A stretch of 64,000 nt of DNA from Acanthochlamys bracteata (taxonomy: Eukaryota > Streptophyta > Magnoliopsida > Pandanales > Velloziaceae): positions 9,181,001 to 9,245,000 of the forward strand of contig CM034126.1 in assembly GCA_019914995.1 (NCBI GenBank), in the 5' to 3' direction. Within the stretch, counting starts at the first letter, position 1, and each line of letters starts with the position of its first letter. Below, piece by piece: positions 12,916 to 23,660 of the stretch. A program made the translations under genes and the position numbers. The notes below the pieces were generated by a model. It made no database searches and was not told the origin of the DNA. It saw only the letters and a program-made list of their open reading frames with translations.

Positions 12916-13443
12916 CAAAGTTATCAAGATTCTGATTTAAATCTTAAAATCCTACGAGTTTACGATTTTACTTCATCTAAATGATTCAGATTTTAAATAA
13001 AATCTTTTTGAGTAAAATTCCACCTAAATTCTGATTTAAATATTAAAATCGGTAAGATTCCGATCTTTTTACGATCTTATACGATTTTACTTTTGAAGAA
13101 TTTTTTATAATTAACTATATTTGAAAGAGTTTTTTATAAAATTTTAGAGTGTTTTCTGTAAAATTTTAAAGGTTTTCTGAAAAATTATAATTTTGAAAAC
13201 TTTTCTATAAAATATAAAGTAATATTTTATACAATTTAAAAGAAATTTAAAATTTTTTAAATGTACTAACTTTTTTTAAAAAAATATTAGAAAAACTTTT
13301 ATAAAAGATTTTTAATGGTATTGAAAAAAAATTTCATAAAATTATCGGTATGTAAAATCTTACGATTTTATTTTAAAATTTCGATTTTACGATCATACTG
13401 AAGCGAAACGATTCTACTTAAGATTCCGATTTTGACAATCTTG
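12916..13443. mobile_element. hAT-like MITE with an 8-bp target duplication
   Basis: GTTGTGCA occurs at 12908-12915 and again at 13444-13451, directly flanking this 528-bp AT-rich unit. The ends are imperfect inverted repeats: CAAAGTTATCAAGAT at the left, CAAGATTGTCAAAAT at the right read in reverse complement. It encodes nothing; ACGATTTTAC-type blocks recur within it. An 8-bp duplication and short inverted ends are the pattern of non-autonomous hAT transposons. Confidence 0.75.
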
Positions 13444-13451
13444 GTTGTGCA

Positions 13452-13969
13452 ATTCTTTTTCTTCTTATAGTATTTCTATTTATAAGCTTGATCATCTTGA
13501 AATCTGGTTGGAGATCTTTTTCATTAGAATTTTCTTGTTTGTCACAGTTCCAGAGGCTGTTTCTGTTTAGGCTTCCAATTTTCGTTGGAGCTTTTAAGAT
13601 TGCGAAGGATATTGTTCATAAATCTGGCAGTCTTTAGGTAAAGTCATCATTTGATTTCACTTAGCTTGACTAGATACCCTTCCCATCAGCATTAAATTTG
13701 TTGGTAAGAGGATTTAAAATTCCCACTTGAGAGCTACCCCACTTGCTTCAATTGAGATTTGCTTCTTCGCTCCAGCAACTTATTTTTCATTTTTTGGCTT
13801 GAAGCTGAGTCGGATTTTGAATCTTTTTCATGAATTCACTGACAGACTGATGTTATTTTCCAGCAGGTTATGAAGCTGTTGAGTTGGTTTGGGTTCTTGA
13901 TCTTGATGTTTAGCATTATGACTGAAATTGTGGCGGCATGTTGTATAAATTATAAAATGGCAATTTAAA
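13452..13969. other. Gene-free stretch between two repeats
   Basis: Nothing recognised; unremarkable mixed composition. Confidence 0.35.
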
Positions 13970-14450
13970 ATTTTTACTATGCAGCAGTTAAACGATCAAT
14001 AATGATAGATAGAAAAGTAATGAATCACAAGTGAGGCATGACAATTTTACGTGGTTCGGCAAAATCAATCTTGCTTACGTCCATGACACTTGTAAACCTA
14101 CAAATCAATCCACTATCATTCGTCAACGATATAACTGAGACTTAATGCTCCGACAAACACCTTCGCCTTAACCTGAGTTTTCTCGAAAGGATAACCCAAC
14201 CAAACCTCCCAGGCGCCCTAGCCGTCACAAGTCTACAACCTCCACAAGCCCTAGCTAAAGCCTTGTGAACAATTTAGATAGCCTAAGTCTAAACTATATA
14301 GAATTCTGAGAACTCGTAGGTTCTCATTTACAGAACTTTCGGCAGTATTATAACAAAAGTAATTACTCAATTGTAAGTGTTAGATCACTCTCAAAACAAC
14401 ATGAAATAACTCAGTGAAAAAAGCACGAGAGGATCACAAAATGAGAAAAC
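13970..14450. repeat. Old repeat with a TTTTACGTGGTTCG motif (copy 2)
   Basis: Contains ATTTTACGTGGTTCGGC, CTTACGTCCATGACAC, CTAGCTAAAGCCTTGTGAAC and CACGAGAGGATCACAAAATG, in the order seen at 1040-1540. Strongly diverged from that copy. Confidence 0.35.
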
Positions 14451-15734
14451 TCGATGACAAATTCGGTTGTATTTCTGCAAGATGTTCACTGTTCTTCAAT
14501 GTCTCTTCTCTGGTGTCGATTGTTCTTCTTATTGCTGCAATGCCTCTTGTATCCGTTGTACTTCCTCTTGAATCTACAACTTTGAAAATAACTTGCATAG
14601 CTGAATTTGATTGCTTCTATACAGGAAATAAAACAAAGAATATTACTTTCTGCAGGTTCCTTCTTGAGCTGATTTGTGCAATTCGAATTTTGAATATTTT
14701 GCTAAGTGGATCTTCTCATTCAATGTATATGAAATCATCTCCAGCTTCCATATCAGTTTTGCATGCAACGAATCTTCATCTAACAGCTTCAAGCAATCCA
14801 AATCAATTAAAAAATTACTTCTGAACTTGATCAGAGCAGCTAGCAATTTGTTTATCAAACAGTCATCTTTACTGATTTTTCGTGACTTCACTTCTACGCA
14901 TTTTCCTCTCAAATTTGGTATGAAGTACCTCCGACATATTGACTGCATACTGAAAAAAAAAGACCTCCAAAGGAGTGACTGGTTGAGAGAAATCGAACTC
15001 GAAATTTGATATGTTGATCATTTATTTCTGATTGTCCTCTATCTGATGCAACAACTTTGTTGATTTTTTTTGACTTTGTTACTTCATATTATTTGCTAAA
15101 TTTTGGTACGAAATAACTTTGATGAGTCTTATTTAATAAGAAATAAATAAAGCTTCAATCGGATTGCTGAGGTGAGAATTATTGAGCAAGAAACATGAGA
15201 ATCCGATCAGCAATCCATAATTGCCCAATAATTTTTTCTAAATTGATTGGGATGCCATCTTCTAATGCGTCTCCAGCGTGAATTTCAGAATGGACTGTAT
15301 ACAACCAACTCGATCATGTAGTCTGTATGACCCTTAGTGAGTTTCCAAGAGACAAAGGCTTCAATCAGTTGCTCGAGTGCTCACAAATTCAATTAGAAAG
15401 TGGCTAACTAGTCAGCTTTCTGTTTGTCCAAAAACTCCAAACAACCATCATTTCAACTTCATATCTTTGGAAACTTTTCTCGATCAATGTAGATGCATTC
15501 TTGACTCGATCATTTTCTACATTTTATCTATGCATGATACAGTACAACTGATGTAAAAATTCAAGATTGAACTCGAACAGAACCATGTTGAATAGATATT
15601 GCAAAACACCTTAACGCTCATCTTCCAAGCTGAGAGTATTCAGATTTTCCATGCCCGAATCTTCAAAGCACTAATATAATTCTTTCATAATTTGTTATAA
15701 TCAAAATCAATAGGAGCCACAACAAATTAGGTTG
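14451..15734. other. Gene-free stretch with overlapping chance frames
   Basis: Open frames of 100-136 codons occur on both strands at 14414-15009, but no domain is recognisable and they overlap each other. Likely interior of an old retroelement related to the preceding repeat; unproven. Confidence 0.3.
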
Positions 15735-16900
15735 ATAAAAAAATAATAGAGATAGCTCTAATTATCTTGTTGAGTTTAAGAATACCCAAGATAAAAAGTT
15801 TCTAACTATTATGTTGAATTTTATAGAATATTAGAACAATTAGATATTAAGATTCGTTGATTCTTAAGTAATATCGAACCATCATAATAAAGAGAGAGAA
15901 AACTCTCAAGTTTATTCAACTCTAAATTTTCTCTTTACAATCATACTTACATGCATATAAACAGATTCATAATTTAAAAGGTTCCTAGTAAAACATAACT
16001 CTTACTCTATATGGTTTTAATTCTAGTAAAACGTAAGAATTTATTAGGACTTAGACTTTTAAAATACTAAAACTGCAAGTAATTTTAGTTCTAATAAAAT
16101 AGTAAAAGTTATTATGACCCAAACTCTTAATATAACTAAACTTTGTAATAGCGTAACACGTGCTACATCATTCTCCCCAAAATTTTGCAGAAAATTTGTC
16201 CTCGAATTTTCTTCTAAATTCAATGGCTACTCGATCTTTACAACTCCATTGATTTGTCACACGAATGCCTATTTAAAAATGAGCCAAGTTATCCTATTTA
16301 GTTTAAGAATGTCTAGAATAAAAGACCTCATTTACTTTATTGATTCGTCACACAAATACCGAATTGAAAGACTTATTAAGTCATTAACGTGATCTTCCTT
16401 CAGAAATGATTTGGCTCTATGCCAAACTGATACAGCAAAAAATTCTAACAGATAGTTTCATCAACAAGAGATGTTATGGCTGATATACTAATAATAAAGA
16501 TAACTCCAATTATCCTATTGAGTCTGAAAATGTCCAGAATAAAAGACTTCTAAACGTTCTGTTGATGCTTATATAAGACCAGAATAATTAGACATCAAAG
16601 TTTATTGATTACTAATAAATACAGAACCATAATAATAAAGAGAGAAAAAACTATCAAATTTATTCAACTCCAAATCTCCCTTTTACAATCATGCTTACAC
16701 GCATATAAATAGACTTAAATTTCAAAAGCTTTTAGTAAAATATAACTTCAAATTCTAAATAATTTTAATTCTAGGAAACGGAATATATTCTGACTTGCCA
16801 TTAAAATACTAAAACTCTAAATAATTTTAATTCTAATGAAATACTAAAAGTTATTATGATCAAAACTCTTAATATAACTAAACTCTGTAATAGCTTGACA
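15735..16900 (-). mobile_element. Small coding-free LTR element (about 1.2 kb), minus orientation
   Basis: Two direct repeats of about 420 bp (about 15735-16158 and 16480-16900) share, in order, blocks like AATAATAAAGAGAGA, CAAGTTTATTCAACTC, TTTACAATCAT, TAAAACATAACT and ACTCTTAATATAACTAAACT. Read on the minus strand each starts TGT and is rich in A+T. Just left of the right repeat, ATTTGGCTCTATGCCAAA resembles a decayed initiator-tRNA-Met primer site in minus orientation, and CTCCCC after the left repeat would be the purine tract. The interior of about 320 bp has no protein I recognise. A TRIM-type element is the best reading. Repeats differ by about 15-20 percent, so it is old. Confidence 0.6.
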
Positions 16901-17905
16901 AGTACTATATCAAATAATCTAATGGTAGTCAAAAGCTATCATAAATTCTAAATCTTCTAAATTAATCATACTCTTAGAGAGCCGTTTCAATCCATATGTT
17001 GAGTTTTTTAATCTGCAACATTCCAATTGTGCTTTCTAATATTATGCATCTTGGCGGAAGAAAATTCACTATGCAGGAAGGCGTGCTTTTCATTAATGCA
17101 AATTTTACTAAAGATAATGAAATGTGAACTGTGTTGGATTTAACTACCATTGTAAATGTCTCTAAATAATCAACTTTATAGGTTTAGTAAACCCTTTTAC
17201 AACCAATCTTATACTAAAGCATTCAATTATGCCATCTATTTTATTTATACCTCATAATGTCGATCCATCGACATCCAATTGTTTTTTTCCTTCATGGAGA
17301 AATCAACAAGTTCTCAAGATTCTTTTTCTTATAGAATTTCCCTATTGGCATTGCCAGATATAAGATCATGAATATTATTGCCTGAAATTGCTTAAGAACT
17401 CCATCATAAAAACAGCTTGGTATCTTAACTCGCTACCATCTAACAACCATAAACTAACACATGTTTGGTCCAACCACAGGAATCAATTTAGTCCTTGTCT
17501 CCGTGCCTTATAGATCATTTATATATGATGAATGACTGAGGGCCATTAGTCCACATTTATGTTTTGATACGCAATTGCACTTCGTAATTAATTTGTATCT
17601 CAAGGAGATTTAATTACCTAATCGGCAGAGATCACTGGTGATTGCTTGCTGCAACATGTTAAACTAATGACTGCATCATGGTCCGTTCAACTTGCTAGGA
17701 ATACGTTCTATGCATCTACCCTTAACCTTGGTAACTGAAGGAAAGAAAATAGCTGACTTACTTTCCAGCAGTCAAAAGGCTTCCGAATGGCATATGAAAA
17801 CCATCTTCTTCATCTTTAATGTTTTCCTAACATGTTCCCCATCCACAAGTTTTCTATCTTATTTTATTTATTTATTTATTTACATAATAACATATTTGAA
17901 ATTAA
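16901..17905. other. Gene-free stretch
   Basis: No gene or repeat family recognised. Confidence 0.35.
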
Positions 17906-18145
17906 GAGCCCATTTGGCTTATTTTTTAATTTTTAATTATATATTTTTTATTACATAGTTTATAAGTATTTATAAAATTTGTTTAAAAATTTAAAAAGTG
18001 TAGAAAATTTCTACGTAATGAGATTTTTTTATTACATATTTTTATTATTATTTTAGAAGTAAAAAAAATAGAGCTCGTTTTATAAAAAAGATAAAAATAT
18101 TTTTATTTTAAAAGAATTTTATTTAATAAACATTTTTAAAAGCCC
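17906..18145 (+). mobile_element. GCGTTTGG-type MITE (copy D)
   Basis: Starts GAGCCCATTTGGCTTATTTT and ends AAACATTTTTAAAAGCCC. The core has TTTCTACGTAATGAGATTTT, TTATTACATATTTTTATTATT and AAAAAATAGAGCTCGTTTTA, the best-kept version of this family here. Confidence 0.55.
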
Positions 18146-19060
18146 AAATCTTAAACCGATAGCTAGCTTGACGTATAGTAATCTGTCATATATAATCTAT
18201 TGTAATGATGAATGGCCTTATTATTTATGAGATTAAAAAAATAAAAAATAGATGACAGACATTCAGTTGCGACTGTCAATATAAAGAATGACCTTGCAAC
18301 AGAAAAATTAACTGACATAAAGATAATTCTAAAATTGTCACTAAATAAAATATACACCCATAAAGAGATCGATGAAACCATATACAGCATTAAGAAGCTC
18401 TGTTAAATTCTTCTAAGTCCATCTTAAGCATTTTTTCTTTTTTTTTTTTTAAATTTTTAAAATAAGCCTTAGTAATCCTGTCCAAACGAGATCAGACAAT
18501 TATGATAATGAGAAATCTTATTATAATCTTTACTTACATTCTAAAAAATCTTGTGCTTTTTCTATGCAAAATCTTTCACAGCACTGCCGTTACCGCCAAA
18601 TTTTAGTTAAGGTTGTTTATGCATGCTTTGTAACTATGCAAGTTTACAACTATTACTGAGTTTTAAAACCTTCGCTCATATTTCTATGAAAACCAAAGCA
18701 ATACAATTTTTGGCTGCAGTACCATTATATTGCTCACATGGTTCCATCACTTATATTGTCGAAGAAAAGGTAAAAGATAAAGCTCAACTTGAGGATTCTG
18801 TAGTTCCAAACAGGGCCTAAAAGCTTTTCGATATATGGTATGGCACCTATCGATCAGAGCCGCACACTACTACAACTTTTCTCACTTTTTGTAGAAAGAA
18901 TTCACATCTGAGCACATGCATGCAATGCAATGCAATGTAGTATTCACTTAGTTTCCATTAAATTAAATGATCTACTTTTATTGTTATTGGAAACAATTTT
19001 TGAGAAACTTGCAGGCCTTGAACTGGAGAAACTCTAAATTTTGCTCCTGTGGTATACTAC
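18146..19060. other. Upstream region of the KCS pseudogene
   Basis: No gene recognised. A short ATGCA repeat lies at about 18916-18940. Probably the decayed promoter region of the pseudogene. Confidence 0.35.
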
Positions 19061-19067
19061 TATAAAT
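19061..19067 (+). promoter_or_regulatory. TATA box-like element of the KCS pseudogene
   Basis: TATAAAT in a C/T-rich setting, followed by pyrimidine-rich sequence typical of a plant leader, about 370 bases before the first recognisable KCS codons. It suggests that the ancestral promoter still sits in front of the pseudogene. Confidence 0.4.
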
Positions 19068-19137
19068 GTCTCCTCCTCCTTTCCCTTTTCCTCATAACAC
19101 TGCTCAGTGCACTACATTTTAGCAAGGGCAAATTAAT

Positions 19138-19301
19138 TCTTCATAGCATAAATCAACTAGCATTTCTGTGAAGGATCGATCAAACAGTTCTGATAATTAA
19201 TTTTTTAAGCAAGCAAGCTAATTCATAGCAGAAATCAACAGCATTTCTGTGAAGGATCGATCAAACAGTTCTGATAATTAATTTTTTAAGCAAGAAAGCT
19301 A
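19138..19301 (+). repeat. Tandem duplication of about 81 bp in the KCS pseudogene leader
   Basis: Two copies of a unit running from TTCATAGCA through CTGTGAAGGATCGATC to AAGCTAATT follow each other with a period of 81-82 bases. The copies differ at only a few positions, so the duplication is recent compared with the decay of the coding part. It lies between the TATA-like element and the first KCS-like codons. Confidence 0.8.
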
Positions 19302-20674
19302 ATTATACCTAGCTCCGCCAATGATGAGATGGCGGTTCCTGTATCTCGTTTTCTCATAACAATCTCCATCCACCACAGTAAAAAATGGACATGATTTTAT
19401 CAACCATCAAACCAAAATTCATCAACTATGACTCTCGTACTTTTTCGCCATTGTCATAACAGTGGTGGGACGAATCCTTTTCCGACCAAGAGCAGCATAC
19501 TTGGCTGATTTTGCATGCAGCAAAACCCTGTGATGAGTTGAAGACAAGCATGCAGAAAGTAATAAGGCATCTCAAGCTCGACGGATCTTTCAGTGAGGAG
19601 AAGGCCGCATTTGTCAAGCGCGTGTTGGAAAGGTCCGGGCAAGGGCAGGAAACTTATTTCGCTGCTTCATTCCACGCTATTCCGGTGGACCAATCGTGGG
19701 AAACTGCTCATGAGGAGACAGATTATGTGATGTTTGCTGCAGTAGATGAGCTCTTGGCCAAGACAGGCGTACTCCCGTAGGACATTGATGGGCTCATCAC
19801 CAACTGCAGCGTTTACAATCCTACACCTTCTCTCTGAGCAATCATCGTGAATAAGTACAAGCTCAGCGGAATATTGATCAGGAGTTACAACCTTGGAGGG
19901 ATGGGGTGTAGTGCTGGACTCATCTCCCTCGACTTGGCCAAGCAGTTGTTCCAGGTGGGTAACGTGAATGGCTTATATTCTCATCTAATGAATTTTGACT
20001 ATTGGCGCATGCTCAGTTAGAAATTTTAACTGAGCACAAGCTTCCTGAATCGAGGTCTATTAAAAATTAATACATAAACAGAGAGTGCCAAAAGAAACGA
20101 AAAAATAATAATAGTAGGCATTTCTCGGTCTTGCTTAAGTTAAAGTTTGTCATGCCAATTTTAAGGAACCTTAATCTCTCAATAAAACAAATTATTTTGC
20201 ATGGATCCATTAAAGTTGCACTTACAAAACAGTGATCAAGTATCTTAGGCAACCGTTGCACCCGTATCTTATATAGACGGACCGTAGTGTTTGGCATGCT
20301 CTCCTTTGCTTGATCAAATTATTAATGTCTTTGTTACACACGTCCCCTTGTCGTAAGCGCCCTAGTTTGTATGTTGGTCTATTGATAGGATTCGTCCTTA
20401 ATGGGAAAGGGTGGGACACCAAAGTTAGGTAAAATACCAACTCTGAAGCGGCAGCTATGCCTCGGATGCGATCGATTTTGAATCGAAAACTACTCGTCAA
20501 GACAAATCAGACGTAGGAAGATTATCTTCGAATTACGTCAGCATATCTTTTTGATCAACCGTAGAGTATATATTGCGACTTACATGCATATCATACATTA
20601 ATGTCTCAAGAACAGTATACAAGAGTATAGTAAATGATCGTACGCTTTTATATTATATATATATATATATATAT

Positions 20675-21063
20675 GGGAAGAATAGAATCACTTCTTTTTT
20701 AAGAATATTTTTGGGCACTCTTTTTTCGATTTATGGTCGGTGTAATTTTTAAATTTAATTTCTACCATTTGATATAGAGAATTATAAGTTAGAAACGTAG
20801 TTACAAAATTTTAGCTTAATCGGACCCACGAATTTACTTCTATTCAGTCACTCGATCAAGATTATAGAAACTAAAAAAACTTTAAAATATATATTGTGCA
20901 ATTTCTGCATCTTAATCAAGTGCTCAGACGGATGTCAATCCGTACTCCGATTGAGATGAAATATTTTAAGGAGCTTTCTAATTTATCATTTTTTATATAA
21001 CGGTGGAGATTGAATTTGAAAATCCTTCCAACCGTAAACCGAAAAAAAAGTACCCAAAAATGC
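20675..21063. mobile_element. Micron-like foldback MITE in a TA microsatellite (copy 1)
   Basis: A 389-bp unit starting GGGAAGAATAG right after a TA run (20652-20674) and ending at another TA run (21065-21089). The two halves are long imperfect inverted repeats: GGGCACTCTTTTTTCG, ACCATTTGATAT and ACTCGATCAAGAT on the left are mirrored by TACTTTTTTTTCGG, ACCGTTATATA and CACTTGATTAAGAT when the right half is read in reverse complement. It encodes nothing. Flanking TA runs on both sides recall the rice Micron family, known for inserting into TA microsatellites; assignment is by structure only. Confidence 0.65.
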
Positions 21064-21871
21064 TTATATATATATATATATATATATATTGCAAGCAGAT
21101 TAGGATTTGGTTGGGTTCTCAGCCTACTTTGAAATGCGTCTTGGACTGATATATGTAGCAGGTCTCACCGTTAAAGGAAACGATAAAATCAAACACTTGC
21201 AGGTAGGACAACCTTAATTCATTTGCATTGCTTTCCTACATATATAAATGCATACTACAGCACTTTGCATGTCGCTTTATATGTCAATTTCAAAAACGTC
21301 AAACTAGTACTTTCATGTTACCGGTGCATGTGAGTTTTGAAGTTCAGCGATTTGAAAGAGGTAATTCAATATATTGCTAGTGGTTAGCATAAAGTTGGAC
21401 ATTTTGAATAGGCTTGTATCCTTTTCTATTCTATCAAGTCCGGACCTGTAGATATGCTCAGAGAACACTAGCTGATCAAGAGAGGAGACGCAGCACTTGA
21501 GACCCCTCTAGTGACTTCTTATCTTCTACCTAACTGCGTTGAATACTCTGAATTATCTTTGTTGTAAGAAAATAGCTTAGATAAGAAAGAAACACCATCA
21601 CATGCATGTTGCAGTTTACGTTGCTAGCTAATTGGATTGACCAGCTAACTATTTGAGCGAGCACAACTAAGTTAAGGAACCAACAATTTTGTTGGTTATA
21701 ATTTGGTTTGATATGTAATCAGCGACTATTGCAGACGTTAAGTTTAGATACGGAGAGCTCCAAGTCAAGTGGCCCTAGCTAAATAGAAATGGTGCAGCAC
21801 TCTTATCTTTCATCTTCCTCCAATGAAGGATTTAATGCAAGCATATGCGAGGATTAGGATAATATATAGCA

Positions 21872-22336
21872 TTTTCACCTTTCCCTCACGGTACTACTTC
21901 GCTATCGGTCACCCAGGAGTATTTAACCTTGCAAGGTGGTCCTTGCTGATTCACACGAGATTCCACGTGCTCCATGCTACTCTCGGAGTGAAATAGAACA
22001 TGAAACCGTGAGCTCCCAAGCAGTGGGAGGGGAATGTGATCTCTGACCGCATGCCAGCTGAAAAATGAGCCGGCGACCCATAGGAGTGGCTTGGTTAAGG
22101 GAACCCACCGGAACCGTAGCGAAAGCGAGTCTTCATAGGGCGATTGTCACTGCTTGTGGACCCGAACTTGGGTGATCTATCCATGACCAGGATGAAGCTT
22201 GGGTGAAACTAAGTGGAGGTCCGAACCGACTGATGTTGAAGAATCAGTGGATGAGTTGTGGTTAGGGGTGAAATGCCACTCGAATCCCAGAGCTAGCTGG
22301 TTCTCCACGAAATGCATTGAGGCGCAGCAGTTTACT
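21872..22336 (+). other. Nuclear insert of plastid 23S rDNA with an inverted end (NUPT)
   Basis: About 21984-22336 reads in sense as plastid 23S rRNA: GAGTGAAATAGAACATGAAACC, CCCAAGCAGTGGGAGG, GGTTAAGGGAACCCACCGGA, GGTGATCTATCCATGACCAG, TGGTTAGGGGTGAAATGCCA. The first part, about 21872-21983, reads in antisense from the segment just upstream in the same rRNA (TTTCCCTCACGGTAC, GCTATCGGTCACCCAGGAG, CTTGCAAGGTGGTCC). So a neighbouring segment of about 112 bp has been flipped. There are scattered differences from the plastid sequence I remember, so the transfer is not brand new. This is a fragment, not a working rRNA gene. Confidence 0.9.
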
Positions 22337-23660
22337 AATTTGACGAGAGTCTTATTGCATATATTTCCCATATACTGGTATTGTCCATTTTCTTCAAATA
22401 TCTGCAGCTCAGCTTAGAGATGTGCCATAGACTTTAAATTCACGTTCTTGTTTGGATTATTGGTGCTTTCAGCTTCTTTTAGCTATTAAATAAGAAGACA
22501 AGTCATTTTCGTCTTCCTGCAAGGATAGAAGTTGATTTTGGCTGGTAACAAACATAAGTGTATAGTTCAAACTTCCACAAAACTCTATCATGCACCTATA
22601 TATAGCTAGCAACTTACAAAAACACTATCATGATAAATGGTCATGCAGAACTTGCTATATACATGTATAAATGGTGTAAAATCAAGATTATCACCAATAT
22701 TTAAAATCTACAGAACTGGCATGGGTGTTCAGCTACTTCTCCAGAGCATCAAATGCAACTCAGTCGCAGAGTAGATATCAATTTGAGGGGAGTGTACTGC
22801 ATCAGGCACATGCATGTTGCTTGCCATCGTTTCATGTGGTTCTCGTTTTCATCATTCCTTTCCAAGAAAAAAAGGGATACTGAATCACGTGAAAGCACTC
22901 CCCATTGTTGACCATGTTAAACGAGCATTCACAGCATGCGTGCTGGAGAAAGAGGGCTATGTTCAGTTTCTTCATAAATTTTCTGCCCATCTTTTCTCTT
23001 ATAAAAAACAATTTAATGAAAGATCTTGATATTTGAATGTAAATTTGTATCAATTATACATATTGTTATTACGGGTTCATCCAAACAGCTATGCCCTATG
23101 CTAATATCCAACTGCAGACCTATGCTATCAATTATATTGTTGTTACAGTGAGCATTACTGTGAACGGTTACTTCGGCAACTACAGACCTATGCTAATATC
23201 CAGCTGCCTCTTCCGTATGGAGGCCTCTGCCGTTCTTCTATCCAACCGCCGCGTCGATTGCCACCATGCTAAGTACAAGCTCAACCACATTGTCAGGACC
23301 AACAAGGACGCAGACGACCTTTCGTACAACTGTGTGATGCAAGAAGAAGAATATATGGAAGGAATCGGTGGTGTTTCTCAATCTAAAGATCTCGCCGCTA
23401 TAGCCGGTGAAGCTCTTAAGAGCAATAAACTAAACTTTGTCCTCTAGTTTTCCCGTTCTCCGAACAAATCAATTTCCTTGCAGTAGTAGTACTTTAATTC
23501 TATGCAAGGTATTTATTGCTAAAATCAAGCTTCGCGTTCCCATTCCAAACGGGCGTTTGAGCACTTCTGCATTCACGCCGGGGGGAGAGCGGTGCTTGAC
23601 CAACTAGAGAAGAGTCTGAAGCTCAGCAGCTGGCACATGGAACCATCAAGAATGACTCTT

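Larger units (their letters stand above)
19955..23117 (+). other. Intron of the KCS pseudogene, with insertions
   Basis: Starts GTGGGT after LFQ; the acceptor is probably CTGCAG just before ACCTATGCT, though the boundary is uncertain. It holds a Micron-like foldback element (20675-21063) and a plastid 23S rDNA piece (21872-22336). I recognise nothing else in 19970-20650, 21090-21870 or 22340-23090. Confidence 0.6.

Noticed and set aside
14414-15009. Overlapping open frames of 101-136 codons on both strands
   Set aside because: No domain, no splice context, and mutual overlap; likely chance in old repeat sequence.
21872-22336. A functional 23S rRNA gene
   Set aside because: It is a short, partly inverted fragment with substitutions and no rRNA operon around it.
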